This document shows positions 52,052 to 60,538 of a DNA stretch of 64,000 nucleotides, piece after piece. The notes under the pieces were generated by a model. That model had not been told where the DNA came from. It searched no databases and saw nothing but the letters and a program-made list of their open reading frames with translations. Position numbers and translations under genes: made by a program. Numbering within the stretch: position 1 is the first letter of the stretch; the number at the start of each line of letters is the position of its first letter. This DNA is from an uncultured Acidobacteriota bacterium (GTDB taxonomy: Bacteria > Acidobacteriota > Terriglobia > Terriglobales > Acidobacteriaceae), in the NCBI GenBank assembly GCA_903873705.1, contig CAIQPK010000050.1, forward strand, positions 1 through 64,000, in the 5' to 3' direction.

Positions 52052-53373
52052 TGCGCGCACTCCTCCTCGCAGCCGCACTCTCCGGGGGCACGTTCGCTGC
52101 CGTTGCGCAGCTTCCCGCTGGCACACGCGACGCCGCAGATACGACACAAGCCGAAGCTGGTGCGGCCAAATTGCGCGCCGCCGAAAGTGCACTCGAGCAG
52201 GGCGACTTTGCCGCTGCCTCGCAACAACTAAAAGTGCTCGCGGCCGACCAACCCAACAACCCGCAGATTCTTTACGATCTCGGATTCGCAGAGGAACGCG
52301 TCGGCGAGACCGACGGCGCCGCAAAGGCCTACGCTGACGCCATAGCCGCTGCCCCCTCACTCGCTGAGCCACGCGTCGCCCTCGGCCTGCTGGACGCCCG
52401 TGCCGGGCGCGTCGATAAGGCCCGCGGCGAACTGGCCGCCGCCGCGCAGCTGGAAGGCGTTTCTCCGCAACTGCGTGGCCGCTCTTATCGGGCTCTGGCG
52501 CAGTTGAACGAGCGCACCGATCCTGCCGCAGCCAGCGCCGCCCTTCTGGCCGCCATCAAGCTGACCGGAGAGACACCCGACGATACCGCCCTCTCCGCCG
52601 CCCTGGCCGCACGTTCCGGAGACCCCGCCTCAGCCGAAGCTGCCTATCGCCGCGCCCTGGCCTCGCGTCCCGACGACATCGAAACGGCTGCCGGTCTGGC
52701 GCACCTTCTACTGCAATCCCAACGCGCCTCCGAAGCCGAGGAACTCCTCGTCGCCCCGCTCAAGGCCCACCCGGACGACCCCCGCCTGGTTTCGCAGATG
52801 GCCTCGATCTACGCCGCCGAAGGCAAGACAAAGGAAGCCATTCCGCTTCTGGCACAGCTCCGCACCGACGCCCGATTTGCCTCCGACGATAGCCTTGCCC
52901 GGCAACTGGCTCGCCTTTACGAGGGCGACGGGCAACACGCCCAGGCCGAGCAGCTCTTTAAAGAGGTTTTAGCCAAGAATCCCGATGATGCGCCGCTTCT
53001 CGACGATCTGGGCAGCGTCCTTGTCCGCCAGCAGAAGTACCCGGAGGCCCAGGCCGTGCTCAGCCGGGCGGTCGAACTGAGGGATAAATTCCCCACCCCG
53101 GCCGACTTTGGGGAAGCTGCCGGACACCTCGCTTTTGCCGCTTCCCGGAACGGGCAACCTTCCCTGACCTTGCAAGCTCTAAAATGGCGTGCTACAGTAC
53201 TTCCCAACTCAGGCCCGTCTTTATTCCTAGAGGCGACTGCACACGACAGTCTCCACCAGTTCAAAGAAGCCGAGCGGTCTTACCGGGCGTTCCTGGCAAT
53301 TGCGGCCGGTCAGTTTCCGGATCAGGAGTTTCAGGCAAGGCATCGCCTGGTAGCTCTCGAACACATGAAGTAA
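52051..53373 (+). CDS. Secreted TPR-repeat protein
   Basis: A 440-residue exported solenoid protein. A signal peptide (LLLAAALSGGTFAAVAQ) is followed by at least eight tetratricopeptide-like repeats from about residue 35 (AAESALEQGDFAAASQQLKV, ILYDLGFAEERVGETDGAAK, QAEQLFKEVLAKNPDDAPLL). It is probably a periplasmic scaffold or chaperone-like adaptor; partners are unknown. Its ATG overlaps the uvrA stop (TGATG), with AGGTGG just upstream, so translation is coupled to uvrA. Confidence 0.8.
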   Translation: MRALLLAAALSGGTFAAVAQLPAGTRDAADTTQAEAGAAKLRAAESALEQGDFAAASQQLKVLAADQPNNPQILYDLGFAEERVGETDGAAKAYADAIAAAPSLAEPRVALGLLDARAGRVDKARGELAAAAQLEGVSPQLRGRSYRALAQLNERTDPAAASAALLAAIKLTGETPDDTALSAALAARSGDPASAEAAYRRALASRPDDIETAAGLAHLLLQSQRASEAEELLVAPLKAHPDDPRLVSQMASIYAAEGKTKEAIPLLAQLRTDARFASDDSLARQLARLYEGDGQHAQAEQLFKEVLAKNPDDAPLLDDLGSVLVRQQKYPEAQAVLSRAVELRDKFPTPADFGEAAGHLAFAASRNGQPSLTLQALKWRATVLPNSGPSLFLEATAHDSLHQFKEAERSYRAFLAIAAGQFPDQEFQARHRLVALEHMK

Positions 53374-53395
53374 GGCAACACTTTCGAGGTGCGCT

Positions 53396-53872
53396 ATGAG
53401 CTCTGCTCGTTGGATAGCACGTCCCCTCACCCTTGCAGCGCTGCTGCTGTGCGTCGCGGTGCCCCCTGCCGCCCGGGCCTCCAACTTCGATGAAGTTGTG
53501 CTGGATGACGCCACCCTCACGCAGTTGGAAACCCGTGCCCAGACGGCGCAGCCACGCGAGCAGTGCTTCCTGTACGCCGAGTTGGTGCATAACCTGACTG
53601 AGCGCGCCGGTAGCCAGCTTTCCAAGGGCGAAACGGCGGAAGCCAGCGCCACACTGCGCCGCATTGACTCGCTCGCCCAGAAAATCCACATGAGCCTTGC
53701 TCGCGATACCAGGCGCCTGAAAAACGCCGAGTTGCTGATGGAACACACCACCCGCCGCCTCGGCGACATGCTGCACGTCAGCAGCGGCGATGACCGGGCA
53801 ACGCTGCAGTCCACACTCAAGCAACTGGATTCGGTGCAGAACGAGTTGCTCGCGCAGGTGTTCGTCCACTAG
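53396..53872 (+). CDS. Small secreted helical protein of unknown function
   Basis: A 158-residue protein with a signal peptide (LTLAALLLCVAVPPAARAS). The mature part is almost entirely helical, with charged heptad-like stretches (EVVLDDATLTQLETRAQ, AEASATLRRIDSLAQKIHM, TLKQLDSVQNELLAQVF). A single Cys lies in REQCFLYAEL. It follows the TPR gene by 22 bases (GAGGTG RBS) and abuts the next secreted gene directly, so the three are probably one periplasmic unit. I do not recognise the family. Confidence 0.65.
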   Translation: MSSARWIARPLTLAALLLCVAVPPAARASNFDEVVLDDATLTQLETRAQTAQPREQCFLYAELVHNLTERAGSQLSKGETAEASATLRRIDSLAQKIHMSLARDTRRLKNAELLMEHTTRRLGDMLHVSSGDDRATLQSTLKQLDSVQNELLAQVFVH

Positions 53873-54442
53873 ATGAAACAACGGTTCCTTTGGCTCGGCC
53901 TGCTGGTTGTGCTGGTGCTCTCCTCGGGTGCTCGTTCGGCGCACGCGCAGGCCTCTGACAGCACCATGAGCGATGCTGAAATAGAAAAACTGCGCGATGC
54001 CGCTTATGTCGCCTCGGACCGTGTCGCCGTTTTCATGAAAATCCTCGACGCCCGTGCGAAGGCGATTGAAGACGTTCTCGCCAAAAGGCATACTCCGGAT
54101 ACCCCCGGCGACCTGCACGACCTGATCGATCAGTTCGGCGGCATCACAGACGAACTCAACGATAACCTTGACGAGTACAAGCCAAAGCATCGTGATCTTC
54201 GCAAGGTGCTCCCGAAGCTCCTGCTCGCAACCGAGCGCTGGTCCACCACGCTGCGTGCACCTGCCGATGACCCCGCCTACAAGATTGTCCGTAAGATAGC
54301 CCTCGACGCCGTACGTGACGTCCATGACGCGGCCGCCGCCATGCAGCCCGAGCAGGAAGCCTACTTCAAGGCCCATCCCGAAGCCGCCAAGGCCGAGAAA
54401 GATCGCGAAAGCACTGACGCGGTCAAGGGAAAAGACCACTGA
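53873..54442 (+). CDS. Small secreted helical protein of unknown function
   Basis: A 189-residue protein whose ATG directly follows the previous stop. The signal peptide (FLWLGLLVVLVLSSGARSAHAQ) precedes a helix-rich mature region: MSDAEIEKLRDAAYVASDRV, FMKILDARAKAIEDVLAKR, HDLIDQFGGITDELNDNLDE. The tail is charged (AKAEKDRESTDAVKGKDH). No catalytic motifs are visible. It pairs with the preceding gene; both resemble a small periplasmic helical family without known role. Confidence 0.65.
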   Translation: MKQRFLWLGLLVVLVLSSGARSAHAQASDSTMSDAEIEKLRDAAYVASDRVAVFMKILDARAKAIEDVLAKRHTPDTPGDLHDLIDQFGGITDELNDNLDEYKPKHRDLRKVLPKLLLATERWSTTLRAPADDPAYKIVRKIALDAVRDVHDAAAAMQPEQEAYFKAHPEAAKAEKDRESTDAVKGKDH

Positions 54443-54558
54443 GCCTCTTCGGCAACGCATGGGACAGGCTGTTTTCCCCTGCGCGTCCAGAACAGCCAAA
54501 GCTTCCAAAGGCGAAGCTGAAAGCTTCTCCACAAGCTGCGTGGTACGCTGGCGAAAGC

Positions 54559-55269
54559 GTGCCCGTTCGAGCCCTTCCCCCGGTCCCTGCATCTGTCGTC
54601 GATCTCTTCCAGGTGGAGTATCGCGAGCTTCGACCGCGCGCTCCCATGCCACCGATGGACGTGCGTTTTCGGCGATTCACCAGTCTCAATACGACCATCC
54701 GGCTGCGCGAAGGCCGGCTGCACGTTCGGCTCTCTGACCTGCTGGAACATGCGCCGGAGAACGTGCACCAGGCCATCGCCCATATCCTGCTCGCCAAGCT
54801 GTATCGCAAACCGATCGCTCCCACCCACGCTGATCGCTACCGTCGCTACACGCAATCCGAGGCCGTCTCCAAACAGGCCGAGCGCATCCGTCAGACGCGC
54901 GGTCGCAAACGCATCACCACGGCGCAGGGTCATCAGTTCGATCTTGAAGAGGTCTTCGAGTCGCTCAACACCCGCTTCTTCCACGGTTTGCTTGGCCGTC
55001 CCACCCTCACGTGGAGCGCCCACGTGGCCAAGCGTATGCTCGGCCACTACGACGCCGCCCACAACACCATCGTGGTCAGCCGCGTTTTCGATCGACCCGG
55101 AACGCCGCGCTACGCCATCGAGTACCTGCTGTACCACGAAATGCTGCACCTGAAGCACCCGGTCCGAGTGAAGGCCGGACGTCGCTGCGTGCACTCACGC
55201 GAGTTTCAGGCCGAGGAGCGGCTGTTCCCTGAACTGGCCGAGGCGCGCGAGTTCCTGAAGCGGCTTTAA
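54559..55269 (+). CDS. SprT-like zinc metalloprotein
   Basis: A 236-residue protein. The C-terminal half has a SprT-like fold: LNTRFFHGLLGRPTLTWS, NTIVVSRVFDRPGTP, the zinc motif YHEMLHLKHP (HExxH) and HSREFQAEERLFPEL with the third-ligand His. SprT relatives act on DNA-protein crosslinks or are uncharacterised; its position near uvrA is suggestive only. I take the GTG at 54559 as start, but the frame is open and protein-like back to 54418. The only alternative start there is a CTG at 54439, which overlaps the previous gene's TGA. Confidence 0.75.
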   Translation: MPVRALPPVPASVVDLFQVEYRELRPRAPMPPMDVRFRRFTSLNTTIRLREGRLHVRLSDLLEHAPENVHQAIAHILLAKLYRKPIAPTHADRYRRYTQSEAVSKQAERIRQTRGRKRITTAQGHQFDLEEVFESLNTRFFHGLLGRPTLTWSAHVAKRMLGHYDAAHNTIVVSRVFDRPGTPRYAIEYLLYHEMLHLKHPVRVKAGRRCVHSREFQAEERLFPELAEAREFLKRL

Positions 55270-55282
55270 GCCGGGGTTCGCT

Positions 55283-56533
55283 CTAAGCCGCCACTTCCGC
55301 CAGGTCAGCAGAAACCTTTTTCGCGTGATTCTCGATGCCGAGCCAGTTCAACAGCGGCGTTGTCATCATCGTCGTCACCAACGCCATCACAACCAGCATG
55401 GTGAACAGCGTCGGCGAAAAGATCTTCGCGTTATAGGCAATGTTCAGCACCACCAGCTCCACCAGGCCGCGGGTATTCAGCAACGCACCCAGCGCCCAGG
55501 CCTGCTGCCAGTTTTGCCCCGTTAGGCGCGCAGCGACGACAGCGCCGCCGATCTTGCCCACAATGGCAATCAGCAGCACAACAATGGTCCACTCCCAGGT
55601 GCGCGCTCCGTTGAGCAGGTCAAGCCGCGTACGCATGCCCGTAAGGGCAAAAAAGAGCGGCAGCAGCAGAACCCCGGCCACCATGTCCAACCGGGTACGC
55701 ATGGCGCTCTGCCAGCGGGCCACACGTGGAAAGCAGATCCCTGCAAGGAAGGCACCGAAGAGCGGATGCACGCCAAGCGCCTCCGTTGCCGCGGCGGATG
55801 CCAGCACCACGGAGATAATGATCGCCAGGAGTTCGTAGGAAAGCGAAAGCGTTCGCTGTCGCATGGCCAGCATGTTGCCCAGCGGTCGGATGATAAAGAG
55901 CATCACGGCAAGGTAGACACCCAGCAGCAGGAAGCGCTGCCACGCCGGAAAGTCGGCATGCGATGACGGCAGCAGCGTTAGCGCAACAGCCAGCAGCGAC
56001 CACGCCGAGACGTCGTCGAAAGCCGCACACATCAGCGACGTGACGCCCAGCGGTGTGCTCTGCATGCCTCGCTCTTCCAGTATGCGAGCCAGCACAGGAA
56101 AAGCCGTGATGCTGAGCGAGATGCCCAGAAAAAGCGTGAACGGCAGCTTGCCCGCACTTCCGGGAGAGAACCGTACGCGCAGAGCGTGCGCCATGATAAC
56201 GGCCAGCGTGAACGGCAACACCATGCTCATGGTGCTGGCCAGCGTGGCAGTGGCCTTTTGCTTCCGCATGTGTTCGTAGTCGATCTCACTACCGATCAGG
56301 AAGAGAAACAGAATGAGACCGATATTGCTCAGCACTTCGAACGACGCAAACGAGCTCGTCGGAAACATGACCGCGGAAGCGTGTGGCGCGAGCCGCCCGA
56401 AGACGGAAGGTCCTAGTGCAATGCCGCCGATGATCTCGCCGATAACCCTTGCCTGGCCCAGCTTGCGCGCCACCCAGCCGCATAGCAGGGTCACCAGGAT
56501 CACCACAGTCATCTGAAGTAGAAGCAGGCTCAT
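55283..56533 (-). CDS. Cation/proton antiporter (CPA2/KefB-like)
   Basis: A 416-residue membrane protein with about 12 TM helices and the monovalent cation:proton antiporter-2 pattern: VIGEIIGGIALGPSVFG, LSNIGLILFLFLIGSEIDYE, AFPVLARILEERGM, AFDDVSAWSLLAVAL with adjacent acidic residues, HPLFGAFLAGICFP and LGALLNTRGLVELVVL. There is no C-terminal TrkA-N domain. It may exchange K+ or Na+ for H+. Start ATG 56533 has GGAG 8 bases upstream; the open frame upstream of it is a shadow of the neighbouring gene. Overlaps that gene by 4 bases. Confidence 0.88.
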   Translation of the reverse strand: MSLLLLQMTVVILVTLLCGWVARKLGQARVIGEIIGGIALGPSVFGRLAPHASAVMFPTSSFASFEVLSNIGLILFLFLIGSEIDYEHMRKQKATATLASTMSMVLPFTLAVIMAHALRVRFSPGSAGKLPFTLFLGISLSITAFPVLARILEERGMQSTPLGVTSLMCAAFDDVSAWSLLAVALTLLPSSHADFPAWQRFLLLGVYLAVMLFIIRPLGNMLAMRQRTLSLSYELLAIIISVVLASAAATEALGVHPLFGAFLAGICFPRVARWQSAMRTRLDMVAGVLLLPLFFALTGMRTRLDLLNGARTWEWTIVVLLIAIVGKIGGAVVAARLTGQNWQQAWALGALLNTRGLVELVVLNIAYNAKIFSPTLFTMLVVMALVTTMMTTPLLNWLGIENHAKKVSADLAEVAA

Positions 56534-57036
56534 GCGTGAATCTCCCTTGCCGCCTGGCGTTGTTTTTCGCGAGCGTGAACGGCAATCAGCGCTTCGGTTA
56601 CGAGCAGAATGATGCCTGGAATGAGCAGCCGGCTCCCCACCACGCCGGGCCATGAGAGCCGGAAGTCGTGCATCCAGTCGAAGAGTACGAGCCCCGTGCC
56701 AATCGATACGAGCGCAGCGCCCGACCACCGGCGCAGCCGAGGCGACATCTCGCTTTCCCCCTTGTAGGCCGCGCCTGTAAATTCGCGCACCGGCTGGAAG
56801 GCGAGGCCGTGATGGTCGTAAATGCGGCACCGCAGAGTGGGCCGCACCGTCACCTGGTCGCGCGCGTAGTTTTCCGCATCAGCAAGGATGGCGAATACGG
56901 TGCAAAAGGGACTGCTGCCCGCGGGTCCGGCGATATCCGAATAAAGCACCGCGTACTCGCCTTCGGTCATGCGTTCATTCCAGCTCGCGGGTGACACAGC
57001 ATCGTCGAAGAGCGGCAGCGTACGGGAGGCGCTCAT
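56530..57036 (-). CDS. Membrane protein of unknown function
   Basis: A 168-residue protein with an N-terminal soluble part (about 1-100; EGEYAVLYSDIAGPAGSSPFC, VFAILADAENYARDQVTV, CRIYDHHGLAFQPVREFTG) and two C-terminal TM helices (SGAALVSIGTGLVLF and LLIPGIILLVTEALIAV). I do not recognise it. Its stop overlaps the antiporter ATG (ATGA), so it is likely an accessory or co-expressed partner. No clear RBS precedes the ATG; a TATACT lies about 9 bases upstream, so the mRNA might be nearly leaderless. Confidence 0.65.
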   Translation of the reverse strand: MSASRTLPLFDDAVSPASWNERMTEGEYAVLYSDIAGPAGSSPFCTVFAILADAENYARDQVTVRPTLRCRIYDHHGLAFQPVREFTGAAYKGESEMSPRLRRWSGAALVSIGTGLVLFDWMHDFRLSWPGVVGSRLLIPGIILLVTEALIAVHAREKQRQAAREIHA

Positions 57037-57076
57037 GGGCGAAGTATAACAAGGCCTTTCTGTCGTATTCCGAGGC

Positions 57077-57958
57077 TTAAGCTAACGGATCGTCGGCCAG
57101 TTTCGGTGCCCATTGCCGGTTCGCACGCTGCGCCCACAGCAACAGAAGCAGTCCTGCAACCATGCTGCCCAGCGCAGCAACCTGTGCATTGGAAAGCGTA
57201 TTTCCGAAGTAAAGTTTAGGGTTTACTCGCACAAATTCCACCAGAAATCTTCCCGTGCCCGAAAGAACGAGGTAGAGACCGGTCAGCCAACCGATGGGCT
57301 TGAAGCGCTCGCCCACTTTCCAGACGATCCAGAAGACCAGCAGTGCGAACAGCAGCTCGTAAATCGGTGTGGGCTGCACCAGCGCGTCAGGGGGCGTCGG
57401 TTGCACCAGCGCGCGGTGGTACTGGTCCACGCCGTTCATCATGTGGACGCCCCACGGCAGCGTCGTATTGACGCCATAGTCACCGTCACCGGAGGTCAGG
57501 CACCCGATCCTGCCTACGCCGTAGCCTATCGCCGCGGCTGGCGCCGCAAGGTCAAGCATCCGCAGTGCGCCAACGCGTTCGCCCTGCGTGCCTTCCAGCG
57601 GGCCTTTGAAGCGCGCCATGCTTCCCTGCCAGGCGAGCGCGGCGATGCCGGCCAGCAGGCCGCCGAACCACGCGAAGCCGGTCTGGAACCAGTGCAGGAA
57701 GCCCATCAAGGGATTAGGTGAGGCAACAATCTGGTGCCACGCCATCGTCAGCTGCGCGGGCTCTTCCAGCTCGTGCCAAAGCTTAGCGCCGATAATGCCC
57801 GCCAGCGTGACCAGCGCCACTACGTTCAGCGCGTCCGCATCGACGCCGTGACGCACAAAATTACGGTGCAGAATAAACGTGCCACACACGGCCGCCACCC
57901 ACAGCAGCAGACCAAACGTGCCCAGATGGATGGGGCCAATATTGATGAAGGGATACAT
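57077..57958 (-). CDS. lgt: Prolipoprotein diacylglyceryl transferase
   Basis: A 293-residue inner-membrane enzyme with about seven TM helices that attaches diacylglycerol to the lipobox Cys of prolipoproteins. Motifs: INIGPIHLGTFGLLLW, LHWFQTGFAWFGGLLAG, the Lgt signature region GYGVGRIGCLTSGDGDYG, HRALVQPTPPDALVQPTPIYE, and SGTGRFLVEFVRVNPKL. The start is ATG 57958 with GAGG 3 bases beyond CTC; the frame remains open upstream through the antisense of hpt, which is a shadow. Confidence 0.93.
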   Translation of the reverse strand: MYPFINIGPIHLGTFGLLLWVAAVCGTFILHRNFVRHGVDADALNVVALVTLAGIIGAKLWHELEEPAQLTMAWHQIVASPNPLMGFLHWFQTGFAWFGGLLAGIAALAWQGSMARFKGPLEGTQGERVGALRMLDLAAPAAAIGYGVGRIGCLTSGDGDYGVNTTLPWGVHMMNGVDQYHRALVQPTPPDALVQPTPIYELLFALLVFWIVWKVGERFKPIGWLTGLYLVLSGTGRFLVEFVRVNPKLYFGNTLSNAQVAALGSMVAGLLLLLWAQRANRQWAPKLADDPLA

Positions 57959-58051
57959 GAGCCTCGTCAAGTATAGCGGCGCGAGAAGGCTGCAACGCGA
58001 ATACCGTCCCGATCCAGTTTTCCTCACGCCATTTCGCGCTAACCTACGCCC

Positions 58052-58597
58052 ATGTCGACGAACCTGCCCGCCTACGTTCCGCCCGGCACCATGGACGTGC
58101 TTTTCACCAAGGAACAGATTGCCGAACGCGTGAAAGCGCTGGGCAAACAGATCTCCGAAGACTACAAAGACCAGTCCATCGTGCTGATCGGCGTGCTCAA
58201 GGGTGCAGCCATCTTTCTCGCCGACCTGGCCCGCGCCATCGAAGTCGACAACACCTTCGACTTCGTCGCCGTTTCGAGCTACGGCCGCGCGCGTGTCTCC
58301 TCCGGCGCGGTTAAGCTCATCAAGGACATCGACAACCCGATCGAAGGCCGCCACGTCATCATCGTCGAAGACATTCTCGACACGGGTCTCACGCTCAACT
58401 ATCTCCGCGACCTGATGCTGCAGCACAAGCCGGCATCGTTGAAGATCGCCACCTGCCTCGACAAGCACGAACGTCGCCTCGTGCCCATCCAGGCCGATTA
58501 TGTGTGCTTCAAGATTCCAGACCGCTTCGTCATCGGCTACGGCATGGACTACGCCGAGCGCTATCGCGGCGTGGAAGATATTCGCATCATGCCGTAA
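58052..58597 (+). CDS. hpt: Hypoxanthine phosphoribosyltransferase
   Basis: A 181-residue purine salvage enzyme. The PRPP-binding motif HVIIVEDILDTGLTLNYL carries the ED/DTG residues. GVLKGAAIFLADLARAI, FVAVSSYGRARVSSGAVK and YVCFKIPDRFVIGYGMDYAERYR match the family. It converts hypoxanthine and guanine to IMP and GMP. It lies divergent from lgt (93 bases) and is followed by a hairpin that also lies in front of aroA. No strong RBS is seen. Confidence 0.95.
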   Translation: MSTNLPAYVPPGTMDVLFTKEQIAERVKALGKQISEDYKDQSIVLIGVLKGAAIFLADLARAIEVDNTFDFVAVSSYGRARVSSGAVKLIKDIDNPIEGRHVIIVEDILDTGLTLNYLRDLMLQHKPASLKIATCLDKHERRLVPIQADYVCFKIPDRFVIGYGMDYAERYRGVEDIRIMP

Positions 58598-58619
58598 ACA
58601 CTTCATCCCAGTTCAATCG

Positions 58620-58645
58620 AGCGCCGCAGCCCAGGTTGCGGCGCT
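58620..58645 (+). terminator. Hairpin between hpt and aroA
   Basis: Stem AGCGCCGCA (58620-58628), 8-base loop GCCCAGGT, arm TGCGGCGCT (58637-58645), followed by TCGGGTTTAAC. It could end hpt transcription, but the aroA ATG at 58657 begins only 12 bases later. It may instead act as an attenuator or occlude the aroA ribosome site. Confidence 0.6.
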
Positions 58646-58656
58646 TCGGGTTTAAC

Positions 58657-59973
58657 ATGGAAGCTATGTCCTCGGCAGCTGGCTCTTCCCTCACCAAGAT
58701 CGTCGCCCCCGCACGCAGCTTTCGCGGCTCGCTCACCGTACCGGGCGACAAGTCCATCTCGCACCGCTACGCGCTGCTGGCCGGCCTGGCCGAAGGCACC
58801 TCCCGCATCACCAACTTCTCCACCGGTCAAGACCCCCACAGCTCGCTCGCCTGCATGGAAGCCATGGGTGCGTCTTCCAAGGTGAACGGCCGCGTCACCG
58901 AGATCACCGGCACGGCTGGTGTGCTCCATCCGCCTTCAGGGCTGCTCGACTGCGGCAACTCTGGTTCCACCATGCGTATGCTCGCCGGTCTTATCGCGCC
59001 ACATGCCGGTGATTTCACGATGATCGGCGACGCTTCACTCACCGTGCGCCCCATGGAGCGCATCCGCAAGCCGCTCATGACCATGGGCGCGCGCATCGAC
59101 CTGACTGACGGCCACGCTCCCATGACCATCCACGGCGGCCCGCTCCACGCGGTAGACTTCGAAGCACCCATCGCCAGCGCCCAGGTCAAGACCGCCATCA
59201 TCTTTGCCGGCCTGCAGGCGCAGGGCACCACGTCTCTCCTGGAAGCCGTCCGCACTCGCGACCACTCCGAGCACGCTCTTCGAGCCTTCGGCGCGAAGCT
59301 CACGCGCACCGGTGAGCGCCTCAGCATCGCCGGCGGACAGAGGCTCCACGCCATCGACGCCGCCGTGCCGGGTGACATGTCCTCTGCCGCCTTCTTTCTC
59401 TGCGCTGCGCTGCTCTTCGCCGACTCCAACGTCGTGCTGGACGGCCTCGGCATGAACCCGACGCGGTCGGCGCTGCTGGATGTCATCACGGCGCTCGGCG
59501 GCACCATCAAGGTCCTCGACGTCGGCGAGCAGCATGGCGAAATGGCCGGCACCATCCAGGTGAACCTCGGCCCGCGCGGGCTCACCGGCATCGACATTAG
59601 CGGCTCGCTCTCCGCACAACTGATCGACGAGCTCCCGGTGCTTGCCGCCATCGGCCCGTACACCAGGGACGGCATCACCATTCGCGACGCGAAAGAGCTG
59701 CGCGTGAAGGAATCCGACCGCATCGCCCTCGTCGTGAAGAACCTCCGCGCGATGGGCGCCGAAGTCGTCGAGCACGAGGATGGCATGGACATTCCCGGCG
59801 GACAGACGCTGCGCGGAGGCGTGATCGACTCCGGGCTCGATCATCGGATTACGATGGCGTTTGCGATTGCCGCGCTGCGGGCCGAAGGGCCAACGGAGAT
59901 ACTGGGAGCGGAGGCAGCGGCGGTGTCGTTTCCGGAGTTCTTCGATTATCTGGACGAACTGGCGATTCGCTAG
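58657..59973 (+). CDS. aroA: 3-phosphoshikimate 1-carboxyvinyltransferase (EPSP synthase)
   Basis: A 438-residue shikimate-pathway enzyme. The first phosphate/substrate motif is TVPGDKSISHRYALLAGLA, then LDCGNSGSTMRMLAGLI, SLTVRPMERIRKPLMTMGA, SAQVKTAIIFAGLQAQG, PGDMSSAAFFLCAALLF, IDELPVLAAIGPY, KELRVKESDRIALV and DHRITMAFAIAAL. Overall it resembles the class II type common in Gram-positives and acidobacteria. ATGs at 58657 and 58666 are both possible; no strong RBS, and a stable hairpin sits just upstream. Confidence 0.96.
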   Translation: MEAMSSAAGSSLTKIVAPARSFRGSLTVPGDKSISHRYALLAGLAEGTSRITNFSTGQDPHSSLACMEAMGASSKVNGRVTEITGTAGVLHPPSGLLDCGNSGSTMRMLAGLIAPHAGDFTMIGDASLTVRPMERIRKPLMTMGARIDLTDGHAPMTIHGGPLHAVDFEAPIASAQVKTAIIFAGLQAQGTTSLLEAVRTRDHSEHALRAFGAKLTRTGERLSIAGGQRLHAIDAAVPGDMSSAAFFLCAALLFADSNVVLDGLGMNPTRSALLDVITALGGTIKVLDVGEQHGEMAGTIQVNLGPRGLTGIDISGSLSAQLIDELPVLAAIGPYTRDGITIRDAKELRVKESDRIALVVKNLRAMGAEVVEHEDGMDIPGGQTLRGGVIDSGLDHRITMAFAIAALRAEGPTEILGAEAAAVSFPEFFDYLDELAIR

Positions 59974-60106
59974 GCAGAAAAGATTTACAATTTGCGCTCA
60001 CGGTGCGCACGCAAGGCGCTCCGCGAGTGGTCATTTCGCTCTCACTGAAATTGCAGACGCAGCCCGTACCAAGTGCTCTTGTTGGTTCTGAGGAGGTTCG
60101 ACTGCC

Positions 60107-60529
60107 ATGGTCAATTACTGGTTGGTGGCTGCCGCTGCCGTAGCGCTCGCAGCGGTTTCACTCCACATCTACACGATGGAAGTATGGATCTGGCCGAATT
60201 TGAATGTGGTCGGATTTCCGGCCTTCCCGTTTGGCAGCAAAATGGTGGACAAGGGCTTCTACCGCACTGTCTGGCACTTCTTTACTGTCAACTGGCTGCT
60301 GACCATCGGCACGCTGATACCGGTGGCGTTTGGCCATCTCGCGCCTTACGGAATCACGCTGGTCTGGTTCCTGATGGTCTTCTGGATGCTGATCGTGGTC
60401 GAGATCTTTATCATCGCGGCGCTATCCCTGCAGCCGGGAGATTCCTATATCAAGACGATGATTCACGCGTTTCAGTGGACCATCATCGTTGGCATGGTCG
60501 CCTTGATGTATTTGGGCGTAAGATCATAG
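60107..60529 (+). CDS. Four-TM membrane protein of unknown function
   Basis: A 140-residue inner-membrane protein with four hydrophobic helices (WLVAAAAVALAAVSLHIYTM, FFTVNWLLTIGTLIPVAF, ITLVWFLMVFWMLIVVEIFI, IIVGMVALMYLG). A short loop with HIYTMEVWIWPNL and KMVDKGFYRTVWHFF may face the periplasm. No family is recognised. GAGGAGG lies 11 bases before the ATG. It stands alone between aroA and the minus-strand glycosyltransferase, which ends 9 bases away. Confidence 0.7.
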   Translation: MVNYWLVAAAAVALAAVSLHIYTMEVWIWPNLNVVGFPAFPFGSKMVDKGFYRTVWHFFTVNWLLTIGTLIPVAFGHLAPYGITLVWFLMVFWMLIVVEIFIIAALSLQPGDSYIKTMIHAFQWTIIVGMVALMYLGVRS

Positions 60530-60538
60530 CCCTCGCGG

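Noticed and set aside
48551-57958. A lipoprotein-maturation gene cluster (lspA and lgt)
   Set aside because: The two genes are about 8 kb apart on opposite strands, separated by unrelated operons.
57959-58606. N-terminal extension of lgt by about 216 residues
   Set aside because: This open stretch is the antisense of hpt; Lgt proteins normally begin at the MYPFINIGP segment.
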